Shown here one piece after another: positions 24,855 through 33,319 of a stretch of DNA of 64,000 nucleotides (the stretch's first letter is position 1; each line of letters starts with the position of its first letter). The notes under the pieces were generated by a model that searched no databases, had not been told where the DNA came from, and saw nothing but the letters and a program-made list of their open reading frames with translations. Source of the stretch: Pseudoclavibacter sp. RFBB5. Its GTDB lineage: Bacteria > Actinomycetota > Actinomycetes > Actinomycetales > Microbacteriaceae. Location: contig NZ_PSTZ01000003.1 in assembly GCF_002931555.1 (NCBI RefSeq), positions 124,001 to 188,000 of the forward strand, in the 5' to 3' direction. A program made the position numbers and the translations under genes.

Positions 24855-26213
24855 CTAGCCGACTCGCTCGCGGCGGCCGAGAATGCCCTGGGGCCTGACG
24901 AGCAGGACCAGGATGAGGATGAGGAGCGCCGCCGCGTACTTGAGGTCGGCGGGGATGAAGAGGGTCGAGAGCTCGACGAAGATGCCGACGACGAGCGATC
25001 CGACGAGCGCGCCGTACGCGGAGCCGAGGCCACCGAGGGTGACGGCGGCGAACATCAGCAGCAGCACCTGGAAGCCCATGTCCCACGACGACTGGCGGTA
25101 CAGGGCGAGCATGACGCCGGCGAGGGCGGCGAGGCCACCTGCCGTGGTCCAGACGATGCGGATGATGCGGTCGACGTTGATACCGGATGCGCTCGCGAGC
25201 GACGGGTTGTCGGAGACGGCTCTGGTTGCCTTGCCGACCCTGGTGCGGGTCAGGAACAGGGCGACGAGCAGGAGGGTGACGATCGAGATGCCCATGCTCA
25301 GCAGCGAGCCTGTCGTGATGCGCACGGGGCCGAACTCGACGGCCCCGCTGAGACCCACGGAGCTCATCGGGAGGATCGCTCCGCCGAAGAACAGCTGGTA
25401 GATGTAGCGCAGCGCGAGGCCGAGGCCGATGCTCACGATCATGGCGGGCACGAGGCGCACGCCGCGCTTGCGCAGTGGCTTCCAGAGCGTCGCATCCTGA
25501 ACCCAGCCGAAGGCCGCGCCGAGGAGGACGACGATGATCATCGCCACGAAGATGTTGAGCCCCATGGAGACGGAGAAGAGCCAGGCCATGAGGCCACCGA
25601 ACGTGACCAGCTCGCCGTGCGAGAAGTTGTTCAGCCCGGTCGTGCCGAAGATCAGCGTGATGCCGATCGCGCCGAGCGCGATGAGCAGGCCGAAGTTGAG
25701 CCCCGCGACGAGGCGCTCGATGAGCTGCGAGCCGAAGTTGCTGCTCTGCCTCGTGTCCTCGCCGAGCGCGAAGAGGCGACCGACGTTGGTCGTCGACCAC
25801 TCGTCCTCCGTGACCTCGGCCGTCGCCCCGTCTTCGTTGCGGAGGTCCACGCCGTCCGGCAGCGTCTCCGTGTCGAGCGTCACCGTGTAGTTGCCGGGGC
25901 CGGGGACGGGGACGCGCCAGCGTCCGTCCTCACCCGACTCCACCGTCTCGGTGTAGCCGTCGCCTTCGACGGTGAGCGAGACGCCCTCGACGGGTTCGCT
26001 CTCGAAGTTGAGGATGCCGCTGATCGAGTACGCCGACTCCTCCGGGGGCTCGGACTCCGCGTTTGCGGGTCCGGCCATCGAGAAGACGCCGAGGAACGCG
26101 AAGAGCGACATCGCGAGGGCCGCGAGCATTCGGTGCGTTTGGGTGAGCCGGGAACGCCCGGCGGTCGCTGAGCGCGATCCGGCTGGCGGAAGCGGACTGA
26201 GGAGAAGGGGCAC
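24855..26213 (-). CDS. livH: LivH-type ABC permease with an extra N-terminal signal peptide and extracytoplasmic beta-domain
   Basis: 452 residues against about 290-300 for ordinary LivH. The start is a GTG at 26213 with GGAGG seven nt upstream. A long basic n-region leads to a hydrophobic core ending FSMAGPANA (cleavage likely after residue 52). Residues about 58-115 then form a small beta-rich domain (YSISGILNFESEPVEGVSLT ... GRWRVPVPGPGNYTVTL) resembling carboxypeptidase-regulatory/CNA-B folds. The permease proper begins near LIERLVAGLNFGLLIALGAI, with the coupling motif RTRVGKATRAVSDNPSLASA. First gene of livHMGF. The extension may contact the binding protein on the outer face (inference). 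Confidence 0.88.
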   Translation of the reverse strand: MPLLLSPLPPAGSRSATAGRSRLTQTHRMLAALAMSLFAFLGVFSMAGPANAESEPPEESAYSISGILNFESEPVEGVSLTVEGDGYTETVESGEDGRWRVPVPGPGNYTVTLDTETLPDGVDLRNEDGATAEVTEDEWSTTNVGRLFALGEDTRQSSNFGSQLIERLVAGLNFGLLIALGAIGITLIFGTTGLNNFSHGELVTFGGLMAWLFSVSMGLNIFVAMIIVVLLGAAFGWVQDATLWKPLRKRGVRLVPAMIVSIGLGLALRYIYQLFFGGAILPMSSVGLSGAVEFGPVRITTGSLLSMGISIVTLLLVALFLTRTRVGKATRAVSDNPSLASASGINVDRIIRIVWTTAGGLAALAGVMLALYRQSSWDMGFQVLLLMFAAVTLGGLGSAYGALVGSLVVGIFVELSTLFIPADLKYAAALLILILVLLVRPQGILGRRERVG

Positions 26214-26503
26214 GGAGTACCTCCAGTGCGAGTCGGGCTGGGCACGACGACTGAACGAGATTCTGGAACTGCTATTGCTGCAAGCGAGGATTCGCCACTC
26301 TGCGAATCTACGGATGATTTGTATCGGCAATGTTTCTTTGCCGCTACACACGATAGCGGTGCGGGAGTGCCGCTGTGCGCCGTGAGGCGCCCGAACGCGC
26401 AATTTTGTTCTACGTCACCACAAATGTGGTGGCTCAGCGGTTCACAGACTGCGGATGGTGCCAAGATCCTCGGTTCGGGAAGAACGTGGTCGCCTTCGGC
26501 GTG
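26214..26503. promoter_or_regulatory. Upstream region of livHMGF with two operator-like palindromes
   Basis: About 290 bp, less GC-rich than its surroundings. Two inverted repeats stand out: GATTCGC-N6-GCGAATC at 26289-26308 and CACCACA-AA-TGTGGTG at 26416-26431. Both lie upstream of the liv operon start and are candidates for nitrogen or amino-acid regulators; I cannot assign them. No gene seen. Confidence 0.5.
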
Positions 26504-27436
26504 TCACCGACCGGATGGTGCCCCGCTGCCGGTGGTCGCGTGCGCGAGAGCATGCCGAGCGCAGAAGATCGGCAGCTCGCCGCAGCGCTCGCAGGCGACG
26601 AAGCGCTCGCGGCACGAGGCGTCGCTGCAGTTCTGCGTGCGGTGCGTGGGCGCCGCGCACTCTCGGCAGCGCCCGAGCATCTCGGTGTTCGGCCCGAACT
26701 CGAGGTGCTCGCGCGCGTCGAAGACGGCGAGCGATCCCTTCCAGAGGCCTTCGTCGCGGAACTGCTCGGCGTAGCGGACGATGCCGCCGTCGAGCTGGTA
26801 CACCTCGCTGAAGCCGCGCTTCACCATGAGCGCGGAGAGCACCTCGCAGCGCACGCCTCCCGTGCAGTAGGTGACGACGGGCTTCGACTTCAGCTCGTCG
26901 TACTTGCCGGACTCGAGCTCGGCGATGAAGTCACGGGTTGTGCCCGTCTCTGGCACGACGGCGCCCTCGAAGCGGCCGATCTGGGCCTCGATGGCGTTGC
27001 GTCCGTCGAAGAAGACGACGTCGTCGCGCGACTCGACCAGTGCGTGGAGCTCGTCCGGGGCAAGGTGGGTGCCGCCGCCGACCACGCCGTGCTCGTCGAC
27101 CTCCAGTTCCCCGGGCGCCCCGAAGCTCACGATCTCGTCCCGCACCTTGACGCTGAGGCGCGGGAAGTCGAGGCTCTGTCCGTTCTCATCGAGGCTGGTG
27201 CCCTCCGACCACTTGTAGTCGGCGTCCTTGAACGCCGCGTACTCGCGGGTGGTGCGAACGTACCGCTTGAGCGCGTTGAGCTCCCCGCCGAGGGTGCCGT
27301 TGATGCCGTCCTTCGAGATCAGGATGCGCCCGCGCAGCCCCAGCGACGCCGCGAGGTCTCGCTGCCAGAGGCGGATCGCCTCTGGATCGGCGAGGGGCGC
27401 GAAGGCGTAGTAGAGCACGATCTTGGGGACAGCCAT
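26504..27436 (-). CDS. trhO: tRNA uridine(34) hydroxylase, rhodanese-like
   Basis: 310 residues. The N-terminal acylphosphatase-like domain ([20 protein letters not shown]) is followed by a rhodanese domain with the active-site loop [10 protein letters not shown] and a C-terminal cysteine-rich segment ([32 protein letters not shown]). TrhO proteins hydroxylate U34 of certain tRNAs to ho5U using O2. ATG 7 nt after TAAAAT (complement of 27444-27449), leaderless; divergent from the AlkA-like gene. Confidence 0.9.
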   Translation of the reverse strand: MAVPKIVLYYAFAPLADPEAIRLWQRDLAASLGLRGRILISKDGINGTLGGELNALKRYVRTTREYAAFKDADYKWSEGTSLDENGQSLDFPRLSVKVRDEIVSFGAPGELEVDEHGVVGGGTHLAPDELHALVESRDDVVFFDGRNAIEAQIGRFEGAVVPETGTTRDFIAELESGKYDELKSKPVVTYCTGGVRCEVLSALMVKRGFSEVYQLDGGIVRYAEQFRDEGLWKGSLAVFDAREHLEFGPNTEMLGRCRECAAPTHRTQNCSDASCRERFVACERCGELPIFCARHALAHATTGSGAPSGR

Positions 27437-27515
27437 GCGGTCGATTTTAGGTGAGCGGCGGGGCTTCGAGCGTCGAGGGGGCGCGGATGTCGGTGGGTCT
27501 GCGTACCCTTGCCGC

Positions 27516-28448
27516 ATGCCAGATCGGGTCATGACGCTCTATCGGCCGGCGCTGCCGGTCGATGTCGTGCAGACCCTGTCGCCGCTCATGCGGGGCAGGC
27601 GCGACCCGACCTGCTGGATGCACCCGGTCTCGAGGGACGTGTGGCGCACGTCGCACGCGCTCGCGGGCGGGGCGACGACTGTCTTCCGGCAGGCGCGGGA
27701 CGGGGTCCGCATCGTGTCGTGGGGCGAGGCCGCCGAGATCGCGGTCGACGAAGCCCCGGTCCTCCTTGGTCGCGATGACGACTGGAGCGAGCTGCGCCTC
27801 GAGGCGCTCCCCGAGCTGGCGGATGTGCGGCGTCGCAACGAGGGGCTCCGGCTCCCGAAGTCGGGGGCGGTGTTCGAGGCGCTCAGCGCCGCCATCATCG
27901 AGCAGAAGATCACGGGCCTCGAGGCGCATCGAGCGTGGGACATCCTGCACCGCGACTACGCGGGTGCCGCGCCCGGCCCGGCCGGCCTCGTGCCGCGCCA
28001 CCTGCGGCTTCCGCTCACACCGGAGCAGTGGCGGCGCATCCCGAGCTGGGACTGGCATCGGGCGGGCGTCGATCACTCCCGGACGGGTACGGTCATCCGC
28101 TCCGCGACGGTCGCGTCGGCGCTGGAGCGCACGGCGAGCCTGCCAACAGGGTCGGAGGAGCCACTGCGCCGCCTCCGCTCGATCGTCGGCGTCGGCGTGT
28201 GGACGGCAAACGAGACCGTGCAGCGCTCGCACGGTGACCCGGACGCGCCGAGCTTCAGCGACTACCACATCCCCAACATGGTGGGGTGGGCGCTCGCGGG
28301 CTGCGACGTCGACGACGACGGCATGCGGGAGCTGCTCGAGCCGTGGCGGGGGCATCGCGAGCGCGTCGTGCGCCTTATCAAGCTGGCTGGCAACCCGCGC
28401 CCGAAGCACGGCGCGCGCATGACCGTGCAGGACCACCGCTTCCACTGA
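27516..28448 (+). CDS. AlkA-like DNA-3-methyladenine glycosylase (HhH-GPD)
   Basis: 310 residues. The C-terminal half carries the helix-hairpin-helix [19 protein letters not shown] and the catalytic Asp in FSDYHIPN, hallmarks of the HhH-GPD superfamily; [16 protein letters not shown] is the preceding conserved helix. It should excise alkylated bases. No Fe-S cluster cysteines. ATG 6 nt after TACCCT (27504-27509), leaderless. Confidence 0.87.
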   Translation: MPDRVMTLYRPALPVDVVQTLSPLMRGRRDPTCWMHPVSRDVWRTSHALAGGATTVFRQARDGVRIVSWGEAAEIAVDEAPVLLGRDDDWSELRLEALPELADVRRRNEGLRLPKSGAVFEALSAAIIEQKITGLEAHRAWDILHRDYAGAAPGPAGLVPRHLRLPLTPEQWRRIPSWDWHRAGVDHSRTGTVIRSATVASALERTASLPTGSEEPLRRLRSIVGVGVWTANETVQRSHGDPDAPSFSDYHIPNMVGWALAGCDVDDDGMRELLEPWRGHRERVVRLIKLAGNPRPKHGARMTVQDHRFH

Positions 28449-28492
28449 CGGGGGTCGTTCGCCCACGGCTGACGCGGTTTTCAGCAAACTTT

Positions 28493-28519
28493 CTGGCACT
28501 CGGCCTGGTCGAGTGCTAA
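28493..28519. promoter_or_regulatory. CIRCE element (HrcA operator) upstream of hsp20
   Basis: CTGGCACTC-N9-GAGTGCTAA. The right half matches the CIRCE consensus (TTAGCACTC-N9-GAGTGCTAA) perfectly, the left half at seven of nine positions, with the correct 9-bp spacer. It predicts repression by HrcA and induction by heat shock. Confidence 0.88.
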
Positions 28520-28535
28520 TTTTCTGAGCAAGGAA

Positions 28536-28556
28536 GTTGACACCAGTCGACTCAAG
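28536..28556. promoter_or_regulatory. Partial HAIR (HspR) site and TTGACA box
   Basis: GTTGACA-N7-ACTCAAG against the HAIR consensus CTTGAGT-N7-ACTCAAG: right half perfect, left half four of seven. The left half contains TTGACA, a possible -35. A further 14-bp perfect palindrome CTCACGATCGTGAG lies at 28570-28583 in the 5' leader. Confidence 0.4.
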
Positions 28557-28609
28557 TTCACCGCAGTCGCTCACGATCGTGAGGGTGCGTACAAGAAAGG
28601 GAAAACGAC

Positions 28610-29023
28610 ATGGCACGCGTCTTCGATCCGTTCCAGGAGATGGAACGACTTTTCCAGGGAGCACCGAACAGTCCGCGTTCGATGCCCATCGACCTCTACC
28701 GTGAGGCCGACCACTACATCCTCACCGCTGACCTGCCCGGCATCGACCCCAGCTCGATCGACGTCGACCTCGACGGCCAGCAGCTCACGATCCGCGCCGA
28801 GCGCAGCACCGTGAACGCCGAGGGTGCCAAGTGGCTCGTGCGTGAGCGCAACGGCGGCAGCTACCTGCGCCAGTTCACGCTCGGCCAGGGCCTCGACACC
28901 GAGCGCATCGCCGCGAGCTACGAGCACGGCGTGCTGACCGTGACGGTTCCCGTCAGCGAGCGCGCGAAGCCGCGCAAGATCGAGATCGAGACCGGCACGA
29001 AGGTCGAGACCATCCAGGCGTAG
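28610..29023 (+). CDS. Small heat-shock protein, Hsp20/alpha-crystallin family
   Basis: 137 residues. After a short N-terminal arm (FDPFQEMERLF) the alpha-crystallin domain runs from about residue 25 (MPIDLYREADHYILTADLPG) to the conserved GVLTVTVPV motif, with a short C-terminal tail. ATP-independent holdase chaperone. RBS AGAAAGGG. Upstream CIRCE and a HAIR-like site indicate control by HrcA and possibly HspR. A 16-bp terminator follows, so it is monocistronic. Confidence 0.94.
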   Translation: MARVFDPFQEMERLFQGAPNSPRSMPIDLYREADHYILTADLPGIDPSSIDVDLDGQQLTIRAERSTVNAEGAKWLVRERNGGSYLRQFTLGQGLDTERIAASYEHGVLTVTVPVSERAKPRKIEIETGTKVETIQA

Positions 29024-29042
29024 CCGACAGGCGACGCAGCAG

Positions 29043-29076
29043 AAGGGGGGCAGTGCGATCTCGCACTGCCCCCCTT
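29043..29076. terminator. Bidirectional terminator between hsp20 and xylB
   Basis: AAGGGGGGCAGTGCGA (29043-29058) and TCGCACTGCCCCCCTT (29061-29076): perfect 16-bp arms separated by 2 nt. Both convergent genes end within 25 bp of it. Confidence 0.93.
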
Positions 29077-29085
29077 CGCGATGTC

Positions 29086-30525
29086 TCAGACGGAACGCAG
29101 GCCCTTGCCTGACTTCTCGGAGTCCCGCGCGAGCTCCGCGGCCGCCGCGAACCGGGCTCGAAGCGCCGCATCAGGCGCCGGCTCCAGGTGGGCGATGGTC
29201 TCGACGGGCCAGTCGGGGCGGCTGCCGGTCGCGATCCAGGCGGCCTGGCGGGCTGCGCCGTCGGCGACGTACTCGCCGGGCGCGGGGATCTCGACGGGAA
29301 CCTCGAAGAGGGTCGGGGCGACGGCGCGCACGCCCTCGCTCAGAGCGGCGCCGCCGATGAGCATGACGCGCTTTGCGTCGACGCCGAGCGCGCGGTGCGC
29401 ATCGAGGGCCTGTGCGAGGCTGCCGAGCATGCCCTCGACCGCGGCGCGGGCGAGGTTCTCGCGTGTGAAGGATCCACGCGTCATGCCGAGCAGGGATGCT
29501 GTCGCGTCCGGCAGGTCAGGAGTGCGTTCGCCGTCGAGGTACGGCACGAACGCGAGCCCGCCGGAGCCCACGGGGGCGGACGCGGCCAGCCGACCGAACT
29601 CCGCGTGGTCCACGCCGAGCACGGTTGCGGTCGTGTCGATGACGCGCGCCGCGTTCAGCGTGGCGGACAGGGGAAGGAACTCGCCCGTCGCGTCGGCGAA
29701 TCCCGCAAGACCGCCGTTCGGGTCGACAACCGGCCGCTCGGCGACCGAGAACACGGTGCCGGAGGTGCCGATGGAGACGACCACGTCGCCGGCGCGGGCG
29801 TTGAGACCGAGCGCGGCACCCGCGTTGTCACCGGCTCCCGCGGCGACGAGCACGCCAGCCGGGGTCTTGCCGGCGACCTCGGACGGGCCGAGCACGCGCG
29901 GGAGGATGACGTCGTGGCCGAGCGCCGCGACGAGCAGCTCGCGGTCGTAGTCGCCGGTGAACGGTGACCAGTAGCCGGTTCCGGAAGCGTCGGAGCGGTC
30001 GGTCGTGAGCTTCGTCAGGTCGGGGCCGAGGGGGCTCTCGTCGGCGGGGCCGTAGCCGAGGAGCCGCCACGTGAGCCAGTCGTGGGGGAGTGCGACGGCG
30101 GCGACACGCACGGCGTTCTGTGGCTCGGCATCCCGAAGCCAGCGGAGCTTCGTGATGGTGAAGGAGGCGACCGGCACGAGGCCTGTGCGCTCGACGAGCG
30201 TCTCCTGCCCGAACTCCGCGATGAGGTCACGGGCGGCAGCCGCGCTGCGCGTGTCGTTCCAGAGCAGCGCGTCGCGCACGACGTGGCCATCGGCGTCGAG
30301 CGCGACCATGCCGTGCTGCTGGCCGGCGACGGACAGCGCTGCGACGTCCTCGAGCCCGCCAGCCGCCGCGGTCGCGTCCTGGACGGCGGCCCACCAGTTC
30401 TCCGGGTCCACCTCCGTGCCGGGGGCGTGCGACGCGCGACCCTGGCGGATGAGCTCGCCCGTCACGGCGTCCCGGATGACGAGCTTGCAGCTCTGCGTAC
30501 TCGAGTCGAAGCCGGCGACGAGCAT
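29086..30525 (-). CDS. xylB: Xylulokinase
   Basis: 479 residues of the FGGY carbohydrate kinase family. [19 protein letters not shown] holds the first ATP-phosphate motif; [13 protein letters not shown] and [15 protein letters not shown] bind xylulose; [15 protein letters not shown] is the second phosphate motif and [15 protein letters not shown] the adenosine motif. Phosphorylates D-xylulose to xylulose-5-phosphate. Start ATG at 30525 after a GAAAG box. Lies behind xylA, separated by a 29-bp hairpin that should reduce its expression relative to xylA. Confidence 0.93.
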   Translation of the reverse strand: MLVAGFDSSTQSCKLVIRDAVTGELIRQGRASHAPGTEVDPENWWAAVQDATAAAGGLEDVAALSVAGQQHGMVALDADGHVVRDALLWNDTRSAAAARDLIAEFGQETLVERTGLVPVASFTITKLRWLRDAEPQNAVRVAAVALPHDWLTWRLLGYGPADESPLGPDLTKLTTDRSDASGTGYWSPFTGDYDRELLVAALGHDVILPRVLGPSEVAGKTPAGVLVAAGAGDNAGAALGLNARAGDVVVSIGTSGTVFSVAERPVVDPNGGLAGFADATGEFLPLSATLNAARVIDTTATVLGVDHAEFGRLAASAPVGSGGLAFVPYLDGERTPDLPDATASLLGMTRGSFTRENLARAAVEGMLGSLAQALDAHRALGVDAKRVMLIGGAALSEGVRAVAPTLFEVPVEIPAPGEYVADGAARQAAWIATGSRPDWPVETIAHLEPAPDAALRARFAAAAELARDSEKSGKGLRSV

Positions 30526-30562
30526 GGTGGTCTGCTTTCTGTAGTGCTGGGGTGGGGTGCAC

Positions 30563-30624
30563 GACAGAGCTGGGGCGGATGCATGCGCGTCGTTGGACGT
30601 GCGTGCATCCGCCACAGCTCTGTC
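30563..30624 (-). terminator. Long intercistronic hairpin between xylA and xylB
   Basis: 29-nt arms (30563-30591 and 30596-30624) with three mismatches and a 4-nt loop GTTG; the arms start GACAGAGCTG and end CAGCTCTGTC. It lies 36 bp after the xylA stop and before xylB on the same strand, so it probably acts as a partial terminator or 3'-end stabiliser. Confidence 0.8.
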
Positions 30625-30660
30625 AGGGGGACGGGGGAGTCCGTGGGGCGAGGGGCGGGA

Positions 30661-31857
30661 CTAGCCGCGGGCGCCCATGAGGTGCTCGAGCGCGAGCTGC
30701 TGCAGGCGCACGAAGCCGAAGCCCTTGCCGTTGAAGTACGCGTTCGCGTCGAAGTCCTCGTATGCGGAGCGGTCGGCGAGGAAGTCGTCGTACGTCTCGC
30801 CCTCGCCGAGCGTGTTGGTGGAGAGCTCGTCGACGCGGGACGCCGCGAGAGCCTCCTGCACCTCGGGGTCGGCGCGGAATGCCGCCGCGCGCTCCTTGAG
30901 GAGCAGGTAGGTGCGCATGTTCGCCGCCGCCGACTCCCACACGCCCGTCTCGTCCTCGGTGCGCGAGGGCTTGTAGTCGAAGTGGCGCGGGCCCGTGTAG
31001 GTCTGGCCGCCGTTGGGGCCGCCGTTCTCGAGCAGGTCGACGAGCGCGAACGCGTTCTGCAGGTCGCCGTGACCGAACACGAGGTCCTGGTCGTACTTGA
31101 TGCCGCGCTGGCCGTTGAGGTCGATGTGGAACAGCTTGCCCTGGTAGAGGGCCTGCGCGATGCCGGCGGCGAAGTTGAGGCCAGCCATCTGCTCGTGTCC
31201 GACTTCAGGGTTCACGCCGACGAGCTCTGGACGCTCGAGCGTCTCGATGAAGGCGAGGGCGTGGCCGACCGTGGGGAGGAGGATGTCGCCGCGGGGCTCG
31301 TTCGGCTTCGGCTCGATGGCGAAGCGGATGTTGTAGCCCTTGTCGGTGACGTAGTCGCCGAGCAGGTTGACGGCCTCGCGGTAGCGCTCGAGGGCCTGGC
31401 GGATGTCCTTCGCGGAGTCGTACTCGGCGCCCTCACGGCCGCCCCACATGACGAACGTCTCGGCGCCGAGCGAGGCGGCGAGGTCGAGGTTGCGGAGCAC
31501 CTTGCGCAGCGCGAAGCGGCGCACATCGCGGTCGTTCGACGTGAAGCCGCCGTCCTTGAAGACGGGGGCGGAGAAGAGGTTCGTGGTGACCATGGGAACG
31601 ACGAGGCCCGTCGCATCCAGGGCGCCGCGCAGGCGGGAGATCTGGGAGTCGCGCACCTCGTCGGTGGATCCGAACGGGAAGAGGTCGTCGTCGTGGAACG
31701 TGAGTCCGTAGGCGCCGGCCTCGGCGAGCTTCTCGACGACGTGCACGACGTCGAGGTCGGCGCGCGTCGGGCCGCCGAACGGGTCGGTGCCGTTGTAGCC
31801 GACGGTCCACAGACCGAACGAGAACTTGTCTGCGGGGGTGGGGGCTGGCGTGGACAT
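30661..31857 (-). CDS. xylA: Xylose isomerase
   Basis: 398 residues, the short class I type of actinobacteria (about 390). [17 protein letters not shown] at the N-terminus, the active-site His/Asp in [23 protein letters not shown], the metal ligands in [11 protein letters not shown] and [15 protein letters not shown], and [17 protein letters not shown] are all intact. Converts D-xylose to D-xylulose (and glucose to fructose). ATG at 31857 with AGGAGG upstream. Divergent from a ROK regulator, with operator-like sequences between. Confidence 0.97.
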   Translation of the reverse strand: MSTPAPTPADKFSFGLWTVGYNGTDPFGGPTRADLDVVHVVEKLAEAGAYGLTFHDDDLFPFGSTDEVRDSQISRLRGALDATGLVVPMVTTNLFSAPVFKDGGFTSNDRDVRRFALRKVLRNLDLAASLGAETFVMWGGREGAEYDSAKDIRQALERYREAVNLLGDYVTDKGYNIRFAIEPKPNEPRGDILLPTVGHALAFIETLERPELVGVNPEVGHEQMAGLNFAAGIAQALYQGKLFHIDLNGQRGIKYDQDLVFGHGDLQNAFALVDLLENGGPNGGQTYTGPRHFDYKPSRTEDETGVWESAAANMRTYLLLKERAAAFRADPEVQEALAASRVDELSTNTLGEGETYDDFLADRSAYEDFDANAYFNGKGFGFVRLQQLALEHLMGARG

Positions 31858-31878
31858 GGTCCTCCTGGTTCGACGTTG

Positions 31879-31902
31879 AACAAAATTGTTGCCGTCGCCA
31901 AC
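31879..31902. promoter_or_regulatory. Candidate ROK/XylR operator upstream of xylA
   Basis: AACAAAATTGTT (5-bp arms AACAA/TTGTT) overlaps GTTGCCGTCGCCAAC (outer arms GTTG/CAAC). It lies 22 bp before the xylA start, in the xylA/ROK divergent region, and is the most likely target of the adjacent regulator. Confidence 0.5.
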
Positions 31903-31993
31903 ATATACGTTCGCGGCCGAGATCGCCACCCTCGGAGCGTCCCGAGGGTGTCTCGAGTGCGAGCCGGGCTCGGCGCGGGGCTAAGCTCGCGCA

Positions 31994-33154
31994 ATGAACG
32001 ACGCGCTACCCGCCTCATTCGAATCGTGGCCCGAGCTCGGTGAGACGCAGGGGGTCATCCTGCTCGAGCTCCTCCTCGGCGGTCCAAGGTCGCGTGCCCG
32101 GCTTGCCGAGGCGGCGGGCCTCTCGCGCACGAGCCTGACCCGCATCGCCAGGGACCTGATCGAGACGGGCCTGCTCGGCGAGGGGGAGCTGCAGCCCTCC
32201 GGCCACCGCGGGCGCCCCTCCGAGAGCCTGTTCCTGCGTCCGGAGCGTGCCCACTTCGTTGGCGTGAAGCTCACGGGTGAGGCCGCGTACGTCGTGATCA
32301 CCGACCTCACGGCGCAGGTCGTCGCGAAGGTGTCTGCTCCGCTTCCGAATCGGTCGGTGGATGCGGTGGTCGCGCTCGTCGCCGGGCTGGTCGCGGACGT
32401 GTCCGTCGGCTTCCCGCTCGTCGCGGCGATCGGCATCGGCGTCGCGGGCGATGTCTCGAACGTGGGCGGCGTCGAGGTGCTGCACCGCTCGAACTTCCTC
32501 GGCTGGGACGGGATCGCGCTGTCTCGCCTGGTCGCGGAGGCCACGGGCCTGCCGACGTCCATGTCGAACGACGTGCACGCGCTCGCGGCCTCCCTCCACT
32601 GGTTCGGCGGCCTCGGAGCGCATCGATCGCTCGTCGTCTACGGCCTCGGCGCAGGCATCGGAAGCGGGCTCGTCGTCGCGAACGACGCGGCGCCTGGTGC
32701 CCACGGCCGTGCCGGTCGCATCGGCCACAGTCGGATGCCGGGCAGCGGTGTGACGTGTGCCAAGGGGCACCAGAACTGCATCCACAGCTTCGTGACCATG
32801 CCTGCTATCGAGGCCAACGCCGGCGTCGATCCTGGGCAGTACGAGCTTGCCCTGCAGCGCGCTCGGGCGGGTGACGAGCGGGCGCTCTCGGCCTTCCGCA
32901 GCGCGTCGTTCGCGCTCGGTGTCGCCGTCGCCGAATCCGTGAACACCGTCGATCCGGAGATCGTCGCGATCATGGGCGAGGGGCGCCACATGCTCGACCT
33001 CGCGCCGGATGATTTCGTCTCGGCCGCGACGGAGTACCTGGAGCAGGTCGACTTCTCGCAGGTCAGGATCGAGCGCCCTGACTTCCACTTCGACAGCTAC
33101 GCGCAGGGTGCCGCCGTCGTGGCCATCCGGAGGCTGCTCACCTCGCGAACCTAA
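31994..33154 (+). CDS. ROK-family transcriptional regulator (XylR-like)
   Basis: 386 residues. An N-terminal winged helix-turn-helix (SRARLAEAAGLSRTSLTRIA, then RDLIETGLL) precedes a sugar-kinase-like ROK domain (AIGIGVAGDVSNVGG, GLGAGIGSGLVVAN). The zinc motif expected after the GHS segment is degenerate: it reads VTCAKGHQNCIHS instead of CxCGxxGCxE. Likely represses xylA-xylB and perhaps the downstream transporter until xylose or a derivative binds. ATG 6 nt after TAAGCT (31982-31987), leaderless. Confidence 0.88.
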   Translation: MNDALPASFESWPELGETQGVILLELLLGGPRSRARLAEAAGLSRTSLTRIARDLIETGLLGEGELQPSGHRGRPSESLFLRPERAHFVGVKLTGEAAYVVITDLTAQVVAKVSAPLPNRSVDAVVALVAGLVADVSVGFPLVAAIGIGVAGDVSNVGGVEVLHRSNFLGWDGIALSRLVAEATGLPTSMSNDVHALAASLHWFGGLGAHRSLVVYGLGAGIGSGLVVANDAAPGAHGRAGRIGHSRMPGSGVTCAKGHQNCIHSFVTMPAIEANAGVDPGQYELALQRARAGDERALSAFRSASFALGVAVAESVNTVDPEIVAIMGEGRHMLDLAPDDFVSAATEYLEQVDFSQVRIERPDFHFDSYAQGAAVVAIRRLLTSRT

Positions 33155-33319
33155 TTTGTTTCACTGCTTGACAAAAACATTGCGGTGACTTCAAACTGGT
33201 GCCCGTCGGACCCAAAGGAAGTGTCCGTCACGTCAGTTCGAGGCACTCGGTTCGGAGGGCTGGCGTCAAATCGTCGGCCCCCGCCGACGCGTCTGCAGGA
33301 AGAACAAAGGAGTTCACTC
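33155..33319. promoter_or_regulatory. Promoter region of the sugar ABC transporter operon
   Basis: 165 bp. It contains TTGACA (33168-33173), a possible -35 box with a weak -10 (TCAAAC) 17 bp on. The TTTGT...ACAAA inverted repeat around 33156-33176 resembles the AT-rich sequence before xylA. Ends with the AAAGGAG ribosome-binding site. Confidence 0.35.
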
